DNA from: an uncultured Aquimarina sp.
GTDB lineage: Bacteria > Bacteroidota > Bacteroidia > Flavobacteriales > Flavobacteriaceae
Direction: 5' to 3'
DNA length: 64,000 nt
NCBI GenBank assembly: GCA_947498775.1
Contig: CANMLL010000010.1
Span: 172,706-236,705 of the forward strand
Position numbers and translations under genes: made by a program. A model generated the notes under the pieces. It saw only the letters and a program-made list of their open reading frames with translations. It searched no databases and had not been told where the DNA came from. Positions 1 through 8,754 of the stretch are shown here, one piece after another (position 1 is the first letter of the stretch; each line of letters begins with the position of its first letter).

Positions 1-344
1 TTATGTAACATTTAATTAACATTAAGCTTTTATTTAATTGATTATCAATTATTTAAATAATAATGTTTTTGATAACATTGATTTTTTACATTTTATGGAT
101 GTTTATAAGAATATCAATTTTTACAATAAAACAAAGTTTTTTAGTGTAAATTTTAAGGTTTTAATTTTGCACTTATTCAATTTAATATATTGATTTATAG
201 ATATATATGATTTTTTTGCCCTATTGTTTTCTCTTAAAACATCCTCTTTAAGAACAGTAGTAAAACCTTATATCCACTAGCTATGGTTACTTGATCTGGA
301 ATATATAATACTATATAAATGAAGGTGAAAAGGCTTTGAAAAGA
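1..344. other. AT-rich intergenic region at left edge
   Basis: No convincing gene is visible in this very AT-rich stretch. Two copies of TAACATT start at 6 and 17, exactly 11 bp apart, and another lies at 73. They match the motif of the array upstream of the phosphate transporter, so they may belong to the promoter of a phosphate-regulated gene to the left of the window. That link is inference. Confidence 0.5.
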
Positions 345-384
345 TAACATTTCAATAACATTTGACTTGAATTTTAGTAACATT
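345..384 (+). promoter_or_regulatory. Candidate PhoB-binding array (Pho boxes)
   Basis: TAACATT starts at 345, 356 and 378. Position 367 holds a degenerate unit (TTGAATT, 4 of 7 matching), so four units sit in strict 11-bp register (7 bp plus a 4-bp spacer). PhoB-type regulators in other bacteria bind direct repeats with this geometry. The array ends 29 bp before the PiT start codon, and phoB/phoR lie just downstream. The role is inferred from spacing and context. Confidence 0.65.
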
Positions 385-413
385 TTTGTGGTTTATAAGT
401 ACCTACAGAATAT

Positions 414-2810
414 ATGAGTGATATTTACATATGGATGATCGTTGCACTGGCGGTTCTGGCCATTGCAGATCTTATTGTTGGTGTAAGCAATGATGCGGTT
501 AATTTTTTAAATTCTGCGATTGGCTCTAAAGCGATATCTTTCAGAACGATCATGATCGTTGCTAGTATTGGTATTGCAGCAGGAGCTATTTTTTCTAGTG
601 GATTGATGGAAGTAGCCCGAAAAGGGATTTTTATTCCTGGTGAATTTTATTTTGACGAGATCATGATCATCTTTATGGCGGTTATGATCACGGATATTTT
701 GTTGCTCGACTTTTTCAATACCTTGGGGATGCCTACTTCAACTACGGTATCCATTGTATTTGAATTATTGGGAGCTGCGGTATGTGTAGCGCTTTTAAAA
801 ATAGCTGCAGATGCTGACCTTTCTGTATCTGACCTTGGTAACTTTATTAATACCAAAAAGGCAGGAGAGATTATTATAGGTATTTTGTTATCTGTGGTTG
901 TTGCATTTACTATAGGAGCAATAGTTCAGTATGTTTCAAGATTATTATTATCATTCAATTTTGAAAAGAAGGCAAAGTGGGTTGGCGCACTGTTTGGAGG
1001 AATAGCTCTTACTTCAATATTCTACTTTATATTTATAAAAGGAATAAAAGGAACCAATTATGCTAATTCTATTGTACATCTTTTATATGATGGAGGAGCA
1101 GAAGGCTTATTGGATTGGGCAAATACCTATTTTAATAGTGCTTATGATAGTGTAAAAGAATTGGTTAAAGCCCAAAAAGATCTTTTTAGAATAGATACAG
1201 AAGCGGGTACTGTTGCCTTAACGCTAAGAGGATTTTTAGAAACCAATGTATTGTTAATTGTTCTTGCAGGTTTTGCTTTACTTTCATTTCTGTCTTATCT
1301 TATTATCACTGTATTTAAGACCAATATTTATAGAATAATTATTATTGTAGGTACATTTGCTTTAGCTCTTGCCTTTGCAGGTAATGATTTGGTAAATTTT
1401 ATTGGAGTGCCTATCGCCGCTTGGCAATCTTATGAAGCCTGGGCCGCATCTGGAGTTACTGCAGAATCTTTTACCATGGGTATACTTGCTTCAAAAGTGG
1501 CTACACCAACCTATCTTTTATTAGCCGCAGGTCTTATTATGGTGTTTACTTTATGGTTTTCGGCGAAAGCCAGAAATGTTGTCAAAACTTCTATCGATTT
1601 ATCACGTCAGGGTGATGGGGAGGAGAAATTTAGACCAAATTTTTTATCTAGGGAAATTGTACGACTTACCATATTAATATCAGAATCAATTTCGTTTATT
1701 ACACCAAGAGCTTTTAAAAAACTAAGTGATAATCGGTTTAACGAACAAGAAGTAATAGCGGCAAACGCTTTTCTTAAGAAAGAAGATCAACCAGCGTTTG
1801 ATATGGTAAGAGCGGCTGTAAATCTAATGGTTGCCGGTATTTTAATTTCTATTGCAACCTCTATGAAATTACCATTATCAACTACCTATGTAACCTTTAT
1901 GGTGGCTATGGGTACTTCATTGGCAGACAGAGCATGGGGTAGCGAGAGTGCAGTATATCGGGTAGCTGGAGTGCTTAATGTAATAGGGGGCTGGTTTTTT
2001 ACTGCAATTAGTGCATTTTTGGCAGCTGCAGTTATTGCATTTCTGATTAATATAAATCAGCCTGTAATGACTGGCGTTTTATTGTTGGTTGCTTTACTTT
2101 TGTTAGTTAGAAGTACTATAAAGTATAGAAATAGGACCAAGGCAGAAAGAGCCGAAGATCGACTCAAAAAATCAGAAAGTAGTTCTATTCAAGGGGTCAT
2201 TGAAGAAAGTGCAGATAATATAAAGTCCTTTGTTGCTAGAGGAAATAAAATTTATGGAAATACTATAGAAAGCCTTGCAAAATATGACCTTTCGGCTCTA
2301 AAGAAAAGTAGAAAGGGAATTGCCAAATTAGAGACAGAAGTTGAGGAATTAAGAGATAGTATTTTTTACTTCATTAAAAATTTAGATGATTCTAGTGTTG
2401 GAGCCAGTAATTTTTATATTTCTATTTTAGGTTATCTGGAAGATATTGCTCAATCTTTAGAATATATCGCAAAGGTCAGTCACAAACATGTGAATAATAA
2501 CCATAAAAAATTAAGATTTAATCAAATTAAAGATCTCAAAGAAATAGAAGATCATTTGGATCATTTTTTTGGGCATATCAAGAAAGTTTTTGATAAAAGA
2601 GATTTTAACACTCTTAACGGTATTATTAGTGATAAACAAGAATTATTCACTATAGTAAATGATAAAATCAATAAGCAAGTTGCTAGAACCAGAACAGAGG
2701 AAAGCAGTCCTAAAAACACTACGTTGTACTTTGGTCTATTAATGGAAACAAAAGATTTGATTACTGCAACAATGAATTTATTGGCAACCTATAGAGATCA
2801 TCAGGATTAA
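414..2810 (+). CDS. PiT-family inorganic phosphate transporter with C-terminal PhoU-like region
   Basis: This is a 798-residue inner-membrane phosphate permease of the PiT (PHO4) family. It has two copies of the family signature, GVSNDAVNF near residue 23 and AFAGNDLVNF near residue 321, in two blocks of hydrophobic helices. After the last membrane segments (about residue 575) comes a hydrophilic tail of roughly 200 residues, rich in charged helices, that resembles a PhoU-like regulatory domain; such fusions are known in Bacteroidota. The start is ATG at 414, downstream of the phased TAACATT array, and phoB follows after 140 bp. Expression under phosphate limitation is therefore likely. The family is clear; the tail assignment rests on composition and helix pattern. 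Confidence 0.9.
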   Translation: MSDIYIWMIVALAVLAIADLIVGVSNDAVNFLNSAIGSKAISFRTIMIVASIGIAAGAIFSSGLMEVARKGIFIPGEFYFDEIMIIFMAVMITDILLLDFFNTLGMPTSTTVSIVFELLGAAVCVALLKIAADADLSVSDLGNFINTKKAGEIIIGILLSVVVAFTIGAIVQYVSRLLLSFNFEKKAKWVGALFGGIALTSIFYFIFIKGIKGTNYANSIVHLLYDGGAEGLLDWANTYFNSAYDSVKELVKAQKDLFRIDTEAGTVALTLRGFLETNVLLIVLAGFALLSFLSYLIITVFKTNIYRIIIIVGTFALALAFAGNDLVNFIGVPIAAWQSYEAWAASGVTAESFTMGILASKVATPTYLLLAAGLIMVFTLWFSAKARNVVKTSIDLSRQGDGEEKFRPNFLSREIVRLTILISESISFITPRAFKKLSDNRFNEQEVIAANAFLKKEDQPAFDMVRAAVNLMVAGILISIATSMKLPLSTTYVTFMVAMGTSLADRAWGSESAVYRVAGVLNVIGGWFFTAISAFLAAAVIAFLININQPVMTGVLLLVALLLLVRSTIKYRNRTKAERAEDRLKKSESSSIQGVIEESADNIKSFVARGNKIYGNTIESLAKYDLSALKKSRKGIAKLETEVEELRDSIFYFIKNLDDSSVGASNFYISILGYLEDIAQSLEYIAKVSHKHVNNNHKKLRFNQIKDLKEIEDHLDHFFGHIKKVFDKRDFNTLNGIISDKQELFTIVNDKINKQVARTRTEESSPKNTTLYFGLLMETKDLITATMNLLATYRDHQD

Positions 2811-2950
2811 ATTTGAGAAGATTTCATAACGTTAAGGAATTGTTATCCTTATAAGATTTTTATGTTAGCTTGTTGCTTCCAAGTCAGATCCTTGTTAAAA
2901 CTTTCATTGTAACATAGTATATTTACCTATCGTGATAATTTTAGGAAAAC

Positions 2951-3634
2951 ATGAATAAAAAAGATATTACTATTTTATTGGTAGACGATGAACCAGATAT
3001 TTTGGAAATCGTGGGATACAATCTTAATGCAGAAGGGTACCATGTAGTTACTGCAGAAAACGGTTTAGAAGCTGTTAAAATTGCTAAAAAGAAAAAACCA
3101 CACTTAATTATTCTTGATGTTATGATGCCAGAAATGGATGGTATCGAAGCGTGTGAGCAAATACGAAAGTTACCTGATCTGCAGAGTACAATTATTACTT
3201 TTCTTACAGCGAGAGGAGAGGATTACTCTCAAGTAGCTGGTTTTGATGCAGGTGCAGATGATTACATCACTAAACCTATTCGCCCCAAAGTGTTAGTGAG
3301 TAAGGTAAAAGCATTACTTCGCAGACTTAAAGAGGAAGAGTCTTCAGATAATGTATTAAAAATAGGAAGTTTGGTAATCAATCGAGACGAATATAAGATC
3401 GTTAAAGACAAAAAAGAGATCGTATTACCCAGAAAAGAGTTTGAATTATTATCTTTATTGGCCTCTAAACCTGGTAAGGTGTTTAAGCGAGAAGATATCC
3501 TTGATAAGGTTTGGGGTAACGAGGTCATCGTAGGAGGCCGTACTATCGATGTTCATATTAGAAAGTTAAGAGAAAAAATCGGCGATAATAGTTTTAAAAC
3601 TATCAAAGGAGTTGGATATAAGTTTGTAGTTTAA
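2951..3634 (+). CDS. phoB: PhoB-like response regulator, OmpR/PhoB family
   Basis: This 227-residue DNA-binding response regulator has an N-terminal receiver domain (residues 1-120) with the acidic pair in LLVDDEPD, phospho-acceptor Asp56 in LIILDVMMP, and the conserved lysine in ITKPIRP. A winged-helix DNA-binding domain follows (about 130-227, ending GVGYKFV). It abuts the histidine kinase gene with no gap and lies behind a phosphate transporter, so it probably controls phosphate genes and binds the TAACATT repeats. A single TAACAT lies at 2910 upstream, but no phased array is seen there, so autoregulation is not supported. Confidence 0.88.
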   Translation: MNKKDITILLVDDEPDILEIVGYNLNAEGYHVVTAENGLEAVKIAKKKKPHLIILDVMMPEMDGIEACEQIRKLPDLQSTIITFLTARGEDYSQVAGFDAGADDYITKPIRPKVLVSKVKALLRRLKEEESSDNVLKIGSLVINRDEYKIVKDKKEIVLPRKEFELLSLLASKPGKVFKREDILDKVWGNEVIVGGRTIDVHIRKLREKIGDNSFKTIKGVGYKFVV

Positions 3635-4714
3635 ATGGCAGAAAACTTTAAAAAGTCATATAGGTTCGCATACCTGTCGTCTTTATACATAACTATTTTA
3701 TTAACGCTCGGGATGAGCGTTTTTTTATACTTTCAATCAATACTTAACCCATTATTTATGGTAGGTTTTGCAATAGCTTGCTATGGGATCTGTTTTTTGA
3801 TTGTTCAATATCGAGTAGAAAAATTTATTTATCGAAGAGTTCGTAGAATCTATGACGACATCGAAATGCTTGATGTCGAAAAGATTGGTGATAGTCCGGT
3901 AACCACAGACATGAGAACTCTAATTAAAGAAGTTGAGAAATTTGCCCAAAAGAGAAAAACAGAAATAGAAACCCTAAAAATCAGGGAAACTTATCGCAAA
4001 GAGTTTATGGGCAATGTTTCTCACGAACTTAAAACCCCTTTGTTTACGGTACAGGGATATATTCTCACCCTTTTAGATGGAGCAAAAGATGATCCTAAGA
4101 TTTTGGATAAATACTTGAATCGAGCCAATAAAGGTGTAGAACGCCTCATCTATATTGTAAAAGATCTGGACATGATTACCAAATTAGAAACAGGTGATCT
4201 TAATCTTAATTATAGCAATTTTGATATTGTAGAGTTGGTTCAAAGTGTATTTGATCTATATGAAATGAAAGCGGCAAAAAAGAACATTGCGCTTACATTT
4301 GATATGAATTATACAGAACCAATTATGGTTCATGCCGATAAAGAGCGAATACAACAGGTACTTTCCAACCTTATTGTAAATTCTATTAAATATGGAAAAG
4401 AAGATGGAACTACCGAAGTAAGTATCGAAGATTTGATACGTAATAAGACTATTGTAAGAGTTACCGATAATGGAGAAGGTATCGCACAAGCACACATCTC
4501 TAGATTGTTTGAGCGTTTTTATCGAGTCGATAAAAGTGGCTCTCGTAAAGAAGGAGGCTCTGGGCTGGGGCTAGCAATTGTTAAGCATATCATCGAAGCT
4601 CATCATGAACGTATTTATGTAGAAAGTGACTATCGCGTAGGAAGTGAATTTTCATTTACCCTTGAAAAAGTGAAAAAGTTCCCCGTAGTCGATGTCGGTG
4701 CTAAAACTACTTAA
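3635..4714 (+). CDS. phoR: PhoR-like sensor histidine kinase
   Basis: This 359-residue membrane histidine kinase has two N-terminal membrane helices (about residues 13-60) with almost no periplasmic loop, as in PhoR proteins that sense through partners. The dimerisation/H-box contains NVSHELKTPL, with the phosphorylated histidine near residue 130. The ATPase domain shows N box LIVNSIKYG, G1 VTDNGEGI, F box FERFYRVD and G2 GGSGLGLAIV. Its ATG follows the phoB stop codon directly, so the two are surely co-transcribed. The 3' end overlaps the convergent glycosyltransferase gene by 63 bp. The phosphate role comes from gene context. Confidence 0.88.
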   Translation: MAENFKKSYRFAYLSSLYITILLTLGMSVFLYFQSILNPLFMVGFAIACYGICFLIVQYRVEKFIYRRVRRIYDDIEMLDVEKIGDSPVTTDMRTLIKEVEKFAQKRKTEIETLKIRETYRKEFMGNVSHELKTPLFTVQGYILTLLDGAKDDPKILDKYLNRANKGVERLIYIVKDLDMITKLETGDLNLNYSNFDIVELVQSVFDLYEMKAAKKNIALTFDMNYTEPIMVHADKERIQQVLSNLIVNSIKYGKEDGTTEVSIEDLIRNKTIVRVTDNGEGIAQAHISRLFERFYRVDKSGSRKEGGSGLGLAIVKHIIEAHHERIYVESDYRVGSEFSFTLEKVKKFPVVDVGAKTT

Positions 4715-5707
4715 GCCTCTATACATATTCAAATCATGTAACTTTTTTAGGGTAAAATCGTTTTGATTACAGCTAGGCACTAACTTATTTAGAGTTAAAC
4801 GTTGTGCAAGATATTCCTGTTCAAATTGCCCGGGAGTGGGTATAAAGAATGCTTTTTTCTTCAATTTGGCAAGATCCATGACCGTAGTATAGCCCGATCT
4901 GGAAATAATAAGATTACTACTGTTTATAGTATTTTCAAGATCCTTTCCTGTAAGATAGTTATGAATAGTAATATTATTTTTTACAAAAGTCTGTTGCGTA
5001 CCCTCAATTAAACCTCGTACAAATACGATTTTCTTATCACTTTGTTCAAACTCCTGGAAAAGTTTCTGTTCTAGTAATGTGCGTTGTGGCTCAGGACCAG
5101 ATAACAATACCATTATGTCATATCTTTTTGGTACTATCTGATATTTAAACCTACTTAACGGACCTAGATACATAACCGGAACGGTACTTTTTTTTGGATG
5201 CCCTAACTCACCACTCAGGTTGGGATCATCAGCCATATCAGGAACCCAACATACATCAAATTTCTTGATGTATTTATTGTGAAGCTTTGTGCTAAAAGAG
5301 GTAGTATTTCCACTTAGAACGGTTAATTGATGAGTAATAAAAACAGAAGAAACACTCTTATGCCTTACTCCCATTCTATTATCAGAGATGATACCACAAA
5401 ATTTTTCTTCCTCCAGTATTCGTTTAATAGCTTTTTTTTCTGCATTAATTGTGTGCACTATCTTAGGGCTGTTTAAAAGCATTTTTAGCTTAAAATTACC
5501 GCCCTTTTTAGAGTATTCAATATGATAAGAAGGTAATGTCTTAGTTTGCAATTCAGGAAACTCCTTTTTTAATAATGAAAGAGCGGCACCATCTGATGCG
5601 ATAACAGGTGCTATACCTTGATCTATAAGTGCGTTAATGATCGGTATACAGCGAGTTGCATGGCCTAGTCCCCAGTTAAGTGGAGCTACAAGTACTTTTT
5701 TGTCCAA
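4652..5707 (-). CDS. MurG/GT28-like glycosyltransferase family protein
   Basis: This 351-residue protein looks like a two-domain GT-B glycosyltransferase. The N-terminal LVAPLNWGLGHATR motif is the glycine-rich loop typical of GT28/MurG-like enzymes. The C-terminal half has a sugar-nucleotide-binding segment around NLIISRSGYTTVMDL and IPTPGQFEQEYLA. The donor and acceptor cannot be told. The start is TTG at 5707, because no in-frame ATG or GTG lies between it and the upstream stop. The gene is convergent with phoR, overlaps its end, and stands alone on this strand. Confidence 0.72.
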   Translation of the reverse strand: MDKKVLVAPLNWGLGHATRCIPIINALIDQGIAPVIASDGAALSLLKKEFPELQTKTLPSYHIEYSKKGGNFKLKMLLNSPKIVHTINAEKKAIKRILEEEKFCGIISDNRMGVRHKSVSSVFITHQLTVLSGNTTSFSTKLHNKYIKKFDVCWVPDMADDPNLSGELGHPKKSTVPVMYLGPLSRFKYQIVPKRYDIMVLLSGPEPQRTLLEQKLFQEFEQSDKKIVFVRGLIEGTQQTFVKNNITIHNYLTGKDLENTINSSNLIISRSGYTTVMDLAKLKKKAFFIPTPGQFEQEYLAQRLTLNKLVPSCNQNDFTLKKLHDLNMYRGLSSFSTDIDYGELFHFFKGK

Positions 5708-5913
5708 ATGTCTTAGTTTTTAGTTTGTTAGAGCAACCGACTATTTCATTTAATTATAAAAGTAATCCTATTTCTTTGTGGGTATATTTCCTTAATTTTA
5801 CCAAAAAATTATCTTTAGTGAAACTCCATACTGTAAATGAATATAAAAACAAAGGAGTTAGGTGTAACAGATACCAAAGTAAAAAGACAAGTATATTAGA
5901 AATAGAAGTATAG

Positions 5914-6588
5914 GTGGGAAGCAAGAATAAATTAAAACGATTTAACGAGAATAAAACATTTCATAATGTTCTAGAGCCCACAAGAGAAGAGGTTCTTAAT
6001 AATTCGTGGGGTTATAAAGGAAAGTGGAAGGAGAAGTTTTTTAAAAATTCAAAGCCAATTGTACTCGAACTAGGTTGTGGTAAGGGAGAATATGCAGTAG
6101 GATTGGCAGAGAAATATCCTGACACCAATTTTATAGGAATTGATATCAAAGGAGCGCGATTTTGGCGTGGCGCCAAGACGGCTGTAGAAAACGAGATGAG
6201 TAATGTGGGTTTCATAAGAACCCAAATCGAATTAATAGATCACATTTTTGAAGCAGGAGAAATTGATGAGATATGGATCACATTCCCCGACCCGCAGATT
6301 AAGTATAAGCGCACAAAACACCGATTAACCAATCACCAGTTTTTGCAGCGTTATAAAAAGGTTTTAAAACCTGAAGGGATTGTGCATCTTAAAACCGATA
6401 GCGAGTTTATGCATGGGTATACCTTGGGATTATTGCATGGCGAAGGACACAAAGTATTGTATGCCAATCATAACGTGTATCATAACGAGGGAGCTCCAGA
6501 GGTGGTAACCGCGATTCAAACTTTTTATGAAAAACAATATTTAGAACAAAATAAACCCATAACTTACATCCAGTTTAAGATCTCATAA
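5914..6588 (+). CDS. trmB: tRNA (guanine-N7-)-methyltransferase TrmB
   Basis: This 224-residue SAM-dependent methyltransferase makes m7G46 in the tRNA variable loop. Motif I is VLELGCGKGEYAVGLA (near residue 50), with GIDIKGAR after it and the family motif ITFPDPQIKYKRTKHRL (about residues 122-138). The start is GTG at 5914, giving MGSKNKLKRF, the usual basic N-terminus. An open frame just upstream (5680-5913) has no recognisable content. LysE and ATL genes follow closely on the same strand. Confidence 0.92.
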   Translation: MGSKNKLKRFNENKTFHNVLEPTREEVLNNSWGYKGKWKEKFFKNSKPIVLELGCGKGEYAVGLAEKYPDTNFIGIDIKGARFWRGAKTAVENEMSNVGFIRTQIELIDHIFEAGEIDEIWITFPDPQIKYKRTKHRLTNHQFLQRYKKVLKPEGIVHLKTDSEFMHGYTLGLLHGEGHKVLYANHNVYHNEGAPEVVTAIQTFYEKQYLEQNKPITYIQFKIS

Positions 6589-6602
6589 TTGGCACTACAA
6601 TT

Positions 6603-7229
6603 TTGGAAACTACAAGACTTTTTTTGGTTACTTTTTTTGCAGCACTGGTTGGGGTTATACCTCCGGGATTGGTTAATATGACTGTGGCCAGGACATGCCT
6701 TGAAAGAGGTAAAAACAATGGTATTTTAGTGGCTATAGGAGCTTCTATAGTTGTTGTATTTCAGGCGTTGATTGCTATACTTTTGGCTAAATATATATTC
6801 TTTAACCCATTTGTTAGAAATATATTATTGCGAACAGGGGCGGTTATCTTTTTTTTGATGGCGATTTATTTCTTTGCAAAGGCAAAACAAAAAGCAAAAA
6901 TTAAAGTCTATCGTAATATAGATACTAGAAGTTTTTTTAAAGGAGTCATGATGTCTGTAATTAACGTGCTACCTATACCTTATTTTGTAGCCATTGCAGC
7001 AGGAATGAGTGTTAGTGGCAAAATCGAATACGATACCTCACGTATCATCGCATTTATAATCGCAGCTGGAAGCGGAACTTTTGTTACACTTTATCTTTAC
7101 GTGTTTTCTTTCTTGAAAATTGAAAAGAAAACAGCATCCATTACTAAGTATACTAATTATTTTATGGGTATATTAATGCTAGTTTTAGTGTTGATTACCT
7201 TAGCAAGAATCATATACACATGGGAGTAA
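6603..7229 (+). CDS. LysE-family transporter
   Basis: This 208-residue protein has about six hydrophobic helices and the LysE/RhtB N-terminal pattern (GVIPPGLVNMTVAR). Members export amino acids or related small molecules across the inner membrane; the substrate here is unknown. The start appears to be TTG at 6603, since the next ATG lies inside the first conserved segment. The gene lies 14 bp after trmB, and its 3' end overlaps the alkyltransferase-like gene by 10 bp, suggesting co-transcription. Confidence 0.78.
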   Translation: METTRLFLVTFFAALVGVIPPGLVNMTVARTCLERGKNNGILVAIGASIVVVFQALIAILLAKYIFFNPFVRNILLRTGAVIFFLMAIYFFAKAKQKAKIKVYRNIDTRSFFKGVMMSVINVLPIPYFVAIAAGMSVSGKIEYDTSRIIAFIIAAGSGTFVTLYLYVFSFLKIEKKTASITKYTNYFMGILMLVLVLITLARIIYTWE

Positions 7230-7558
7230 AAAAAGAGGAAACAAATTTCTTTGAAAGGGTTTATGAGGTTGCTAAACTTATTCCATATGGCAGAGTTACG
7301 TCATATGGCGCAATTGCCAAATATCTTGGTGCTGCTCGTAGTGCTCGTATGGTTGGTTGGGCAATGAACGCTTGTGATGGTCGAGAAGATGTACCTGCAC
7401 ACAGAGTCGTAAATCGCAAAGGGATTCTAACTGGGAAACATCATTTTCAAGGCACAAATCTGATGCAACAGTTATTAGAAAGTGAAGGGATAGAAGTCAT
7501 CGACAATCAGATTCAAGACTTTGAAAAGATATTTTGGGATCCGATGCAGGAATTATAA
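7220..7558 (+). CDS. Alkyltransferase-like protein (MGMT fold, no active-site cysteine)
   Basis: This 112-residue protein matches the DNA-binding domain of O6-alkylguanine-DNA alkyltransferase: IPYGRVTSYGAIAKYLG near the N-terminus, then ARMVGWAMN and the active-site region. The methyl-accepting cysteine of the usual PCHRV motif is alanine here (VPAHRVVNR). That makes it an ATL protein, a family that binds O6-alkylguanine lesions and flags them for nucleotide excision repair without removing the alkyl group. It overlaps the end of the LysE gene. Confidence 0.87.
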   Translation: MGVKKEETNFFERVYEVAKLIPYGRVTSYGAIAKYLGAARSARMVGWAMNACDGREDVPAHRVVNRKGILTGKHHFQGTNLMQQLLESEGIEVIDNQIQDFEKIFWDPMQEL

Positions 7559-7642
7559 TTTTGCAGATACCCTATTATTTCCTAATTTTTGAAAAATTTA
7601 CAAATAATAATGCATCAGGGGTAGAAACGGCATCCTTTTTTG

Positions 7643-7667
7643 TGTCATCCCGAGCTTGTCGAAGGAG
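7643..7667. repeat. Interspersed intergenic repeat (CGAGCTTGTCGAAGG type)
   Basis: The intergenic stretch before the 7.7-kb gene contains TCATCCCGAGCTTGTCGAAG, a sequence type I recognise as a frequent interspersed element between genes in Flavobacteriaceae. Only one copy is seen in this window, so the repeat status rests on prior knowledge. Confidence 0.4.
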
Positions 7668-7716
7668 GCACTAAAAATATATAGTGAATAGCCCGCTCGG
7701 ATGCTCAAATCTAATA

Positions 7717-8571
7717 TTAAAAAGAAACCCCAATACCAGCAGAAAAGGTCGAGAAATCAACGCTACCTATTTTAAGATGCTCGTACCCACCCGAAAATTT
7801 ATATCGCTGATAATGATAGTTTAACAATGCAGTAAATTTGTTTACTGATTCTTGATTGATGAATGACCCATAAAAATTTGTTTCTATACTAAATGGTTTT
7901 GCGAAGAATAGCTCTGCTCCAAGACCATAAGCAAAACCAAACTCCTCGACTTCGCCACCAACATAAACCGCTCCTAATCCCCACCAGGCATTAAATCGTT
8001 CGGTACGAACTCGATGGTATTTTGCCATTGCAGTAAATATGGCCAGAGTGTTATTGCCAAAATTGGTGTTCTCTTCCCATAATTGAAGATAATCTACTTC
8101 TAGACCGATTCGATTAAGAAATTTTGTATCGATATTAAAATGGTTTCCGTGTAACTTAGCATTTTCAGTAATAAATCGATTATGAATAGCAGTTCTAAAT
8201 ATTGATGTGTTATCACCTTGTTCGTAAGAATAATTACCCTTTTTAGAGTAGTTGAAATATGGGTATTTTGTAATCGAAGCCATACTGCCTTTGTATTCGG
8301 TTTCCATTGGTGTTTCGATTACAGTATAATACGTTGCATATAAAAGACTTTCAATCAAAAAGAGACTAATATCTTCTAGTAGAAAACTATAATCAGAATC
8401 ATCATCATTTTCATAATTGTTTCGATATTCTGACCTGGAACTTCTATTTTTGAGTTCTTCTTTTTTGCTTAAACTTTCTTCAGCTTTTTCTAGTTTTCCC
8501 TGACCATAGCTCAAATCACAGGATAAAATAAGTACGATTATAAACAGTAAAGATGGTTTCATATTTTGCAT
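7717..8571 (-). CDS. Predicted outer-membrane beta-barrel protein, function unknown
   Basis: This 284-residue protein begins with a Sec signal peptide (KPSLLFIIVLILS, with a likely cleavage after SYGQ). The mature N-terminus is charged and low-complexity. The C-terminal two thirds show alternating hydrophobic and aromatic strands (for example FNIDTKFLNRIGLEVDYL, YKFSGGYEHL) and end in GIGVSF, a terminal aromatic strand typical of outer-membrane barrels. A second ATG at 8562 would also preserve the signal peptide. It stands alone on the minus strand. No family is recognised. Confidence 0.6.
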   Translation of the reverse strand: MQNMKPSLLFIIVLILSCDLSYGQGKLEKAEESLSKKEELKNRSSRSEYRNNYENDDDSDYSFLLEDISLFLIESLLYATYYTVIETPMETEYKGSMASITKYPYFNYSKKGNYSYEQGDNTSIFRTAIHNRFITENAKLHGNHFNIDTKFLNRIGLEVDYLQLWEENTNFGNNTLAIFTAMAKYHRVRTERFNAWWGLGAVYVGGEVEEFGFAYGLGAELFFAKPFSIETNFYGSFINQESVNKFTALLNYHYQRYKFSGGYEHLKIGSVDFSTFSAGIGVSF

Positions 8572-8754
8572 GTAAAAGTTTTGAAATTTCTAGATTACAC
8601 AAATCATACCGTTTTAGAAAATTAGAATATCATGAATAGCGATACGACTATAAATCATTTCGATTTATGAGCTTTATAATCTTAACTTTTCGACCTATCT
8701 TTGCGTTTAGAATGAATCTAGATAGATTTATTTTCAGAAAAAGAGAAAATACAG

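Noticed and set aside
5680..5913. 77-codon open frame before trmB
   Set aside because: No recognisable motif, poor start, and overlap with the glycosyltransferase start region; more likely chance.
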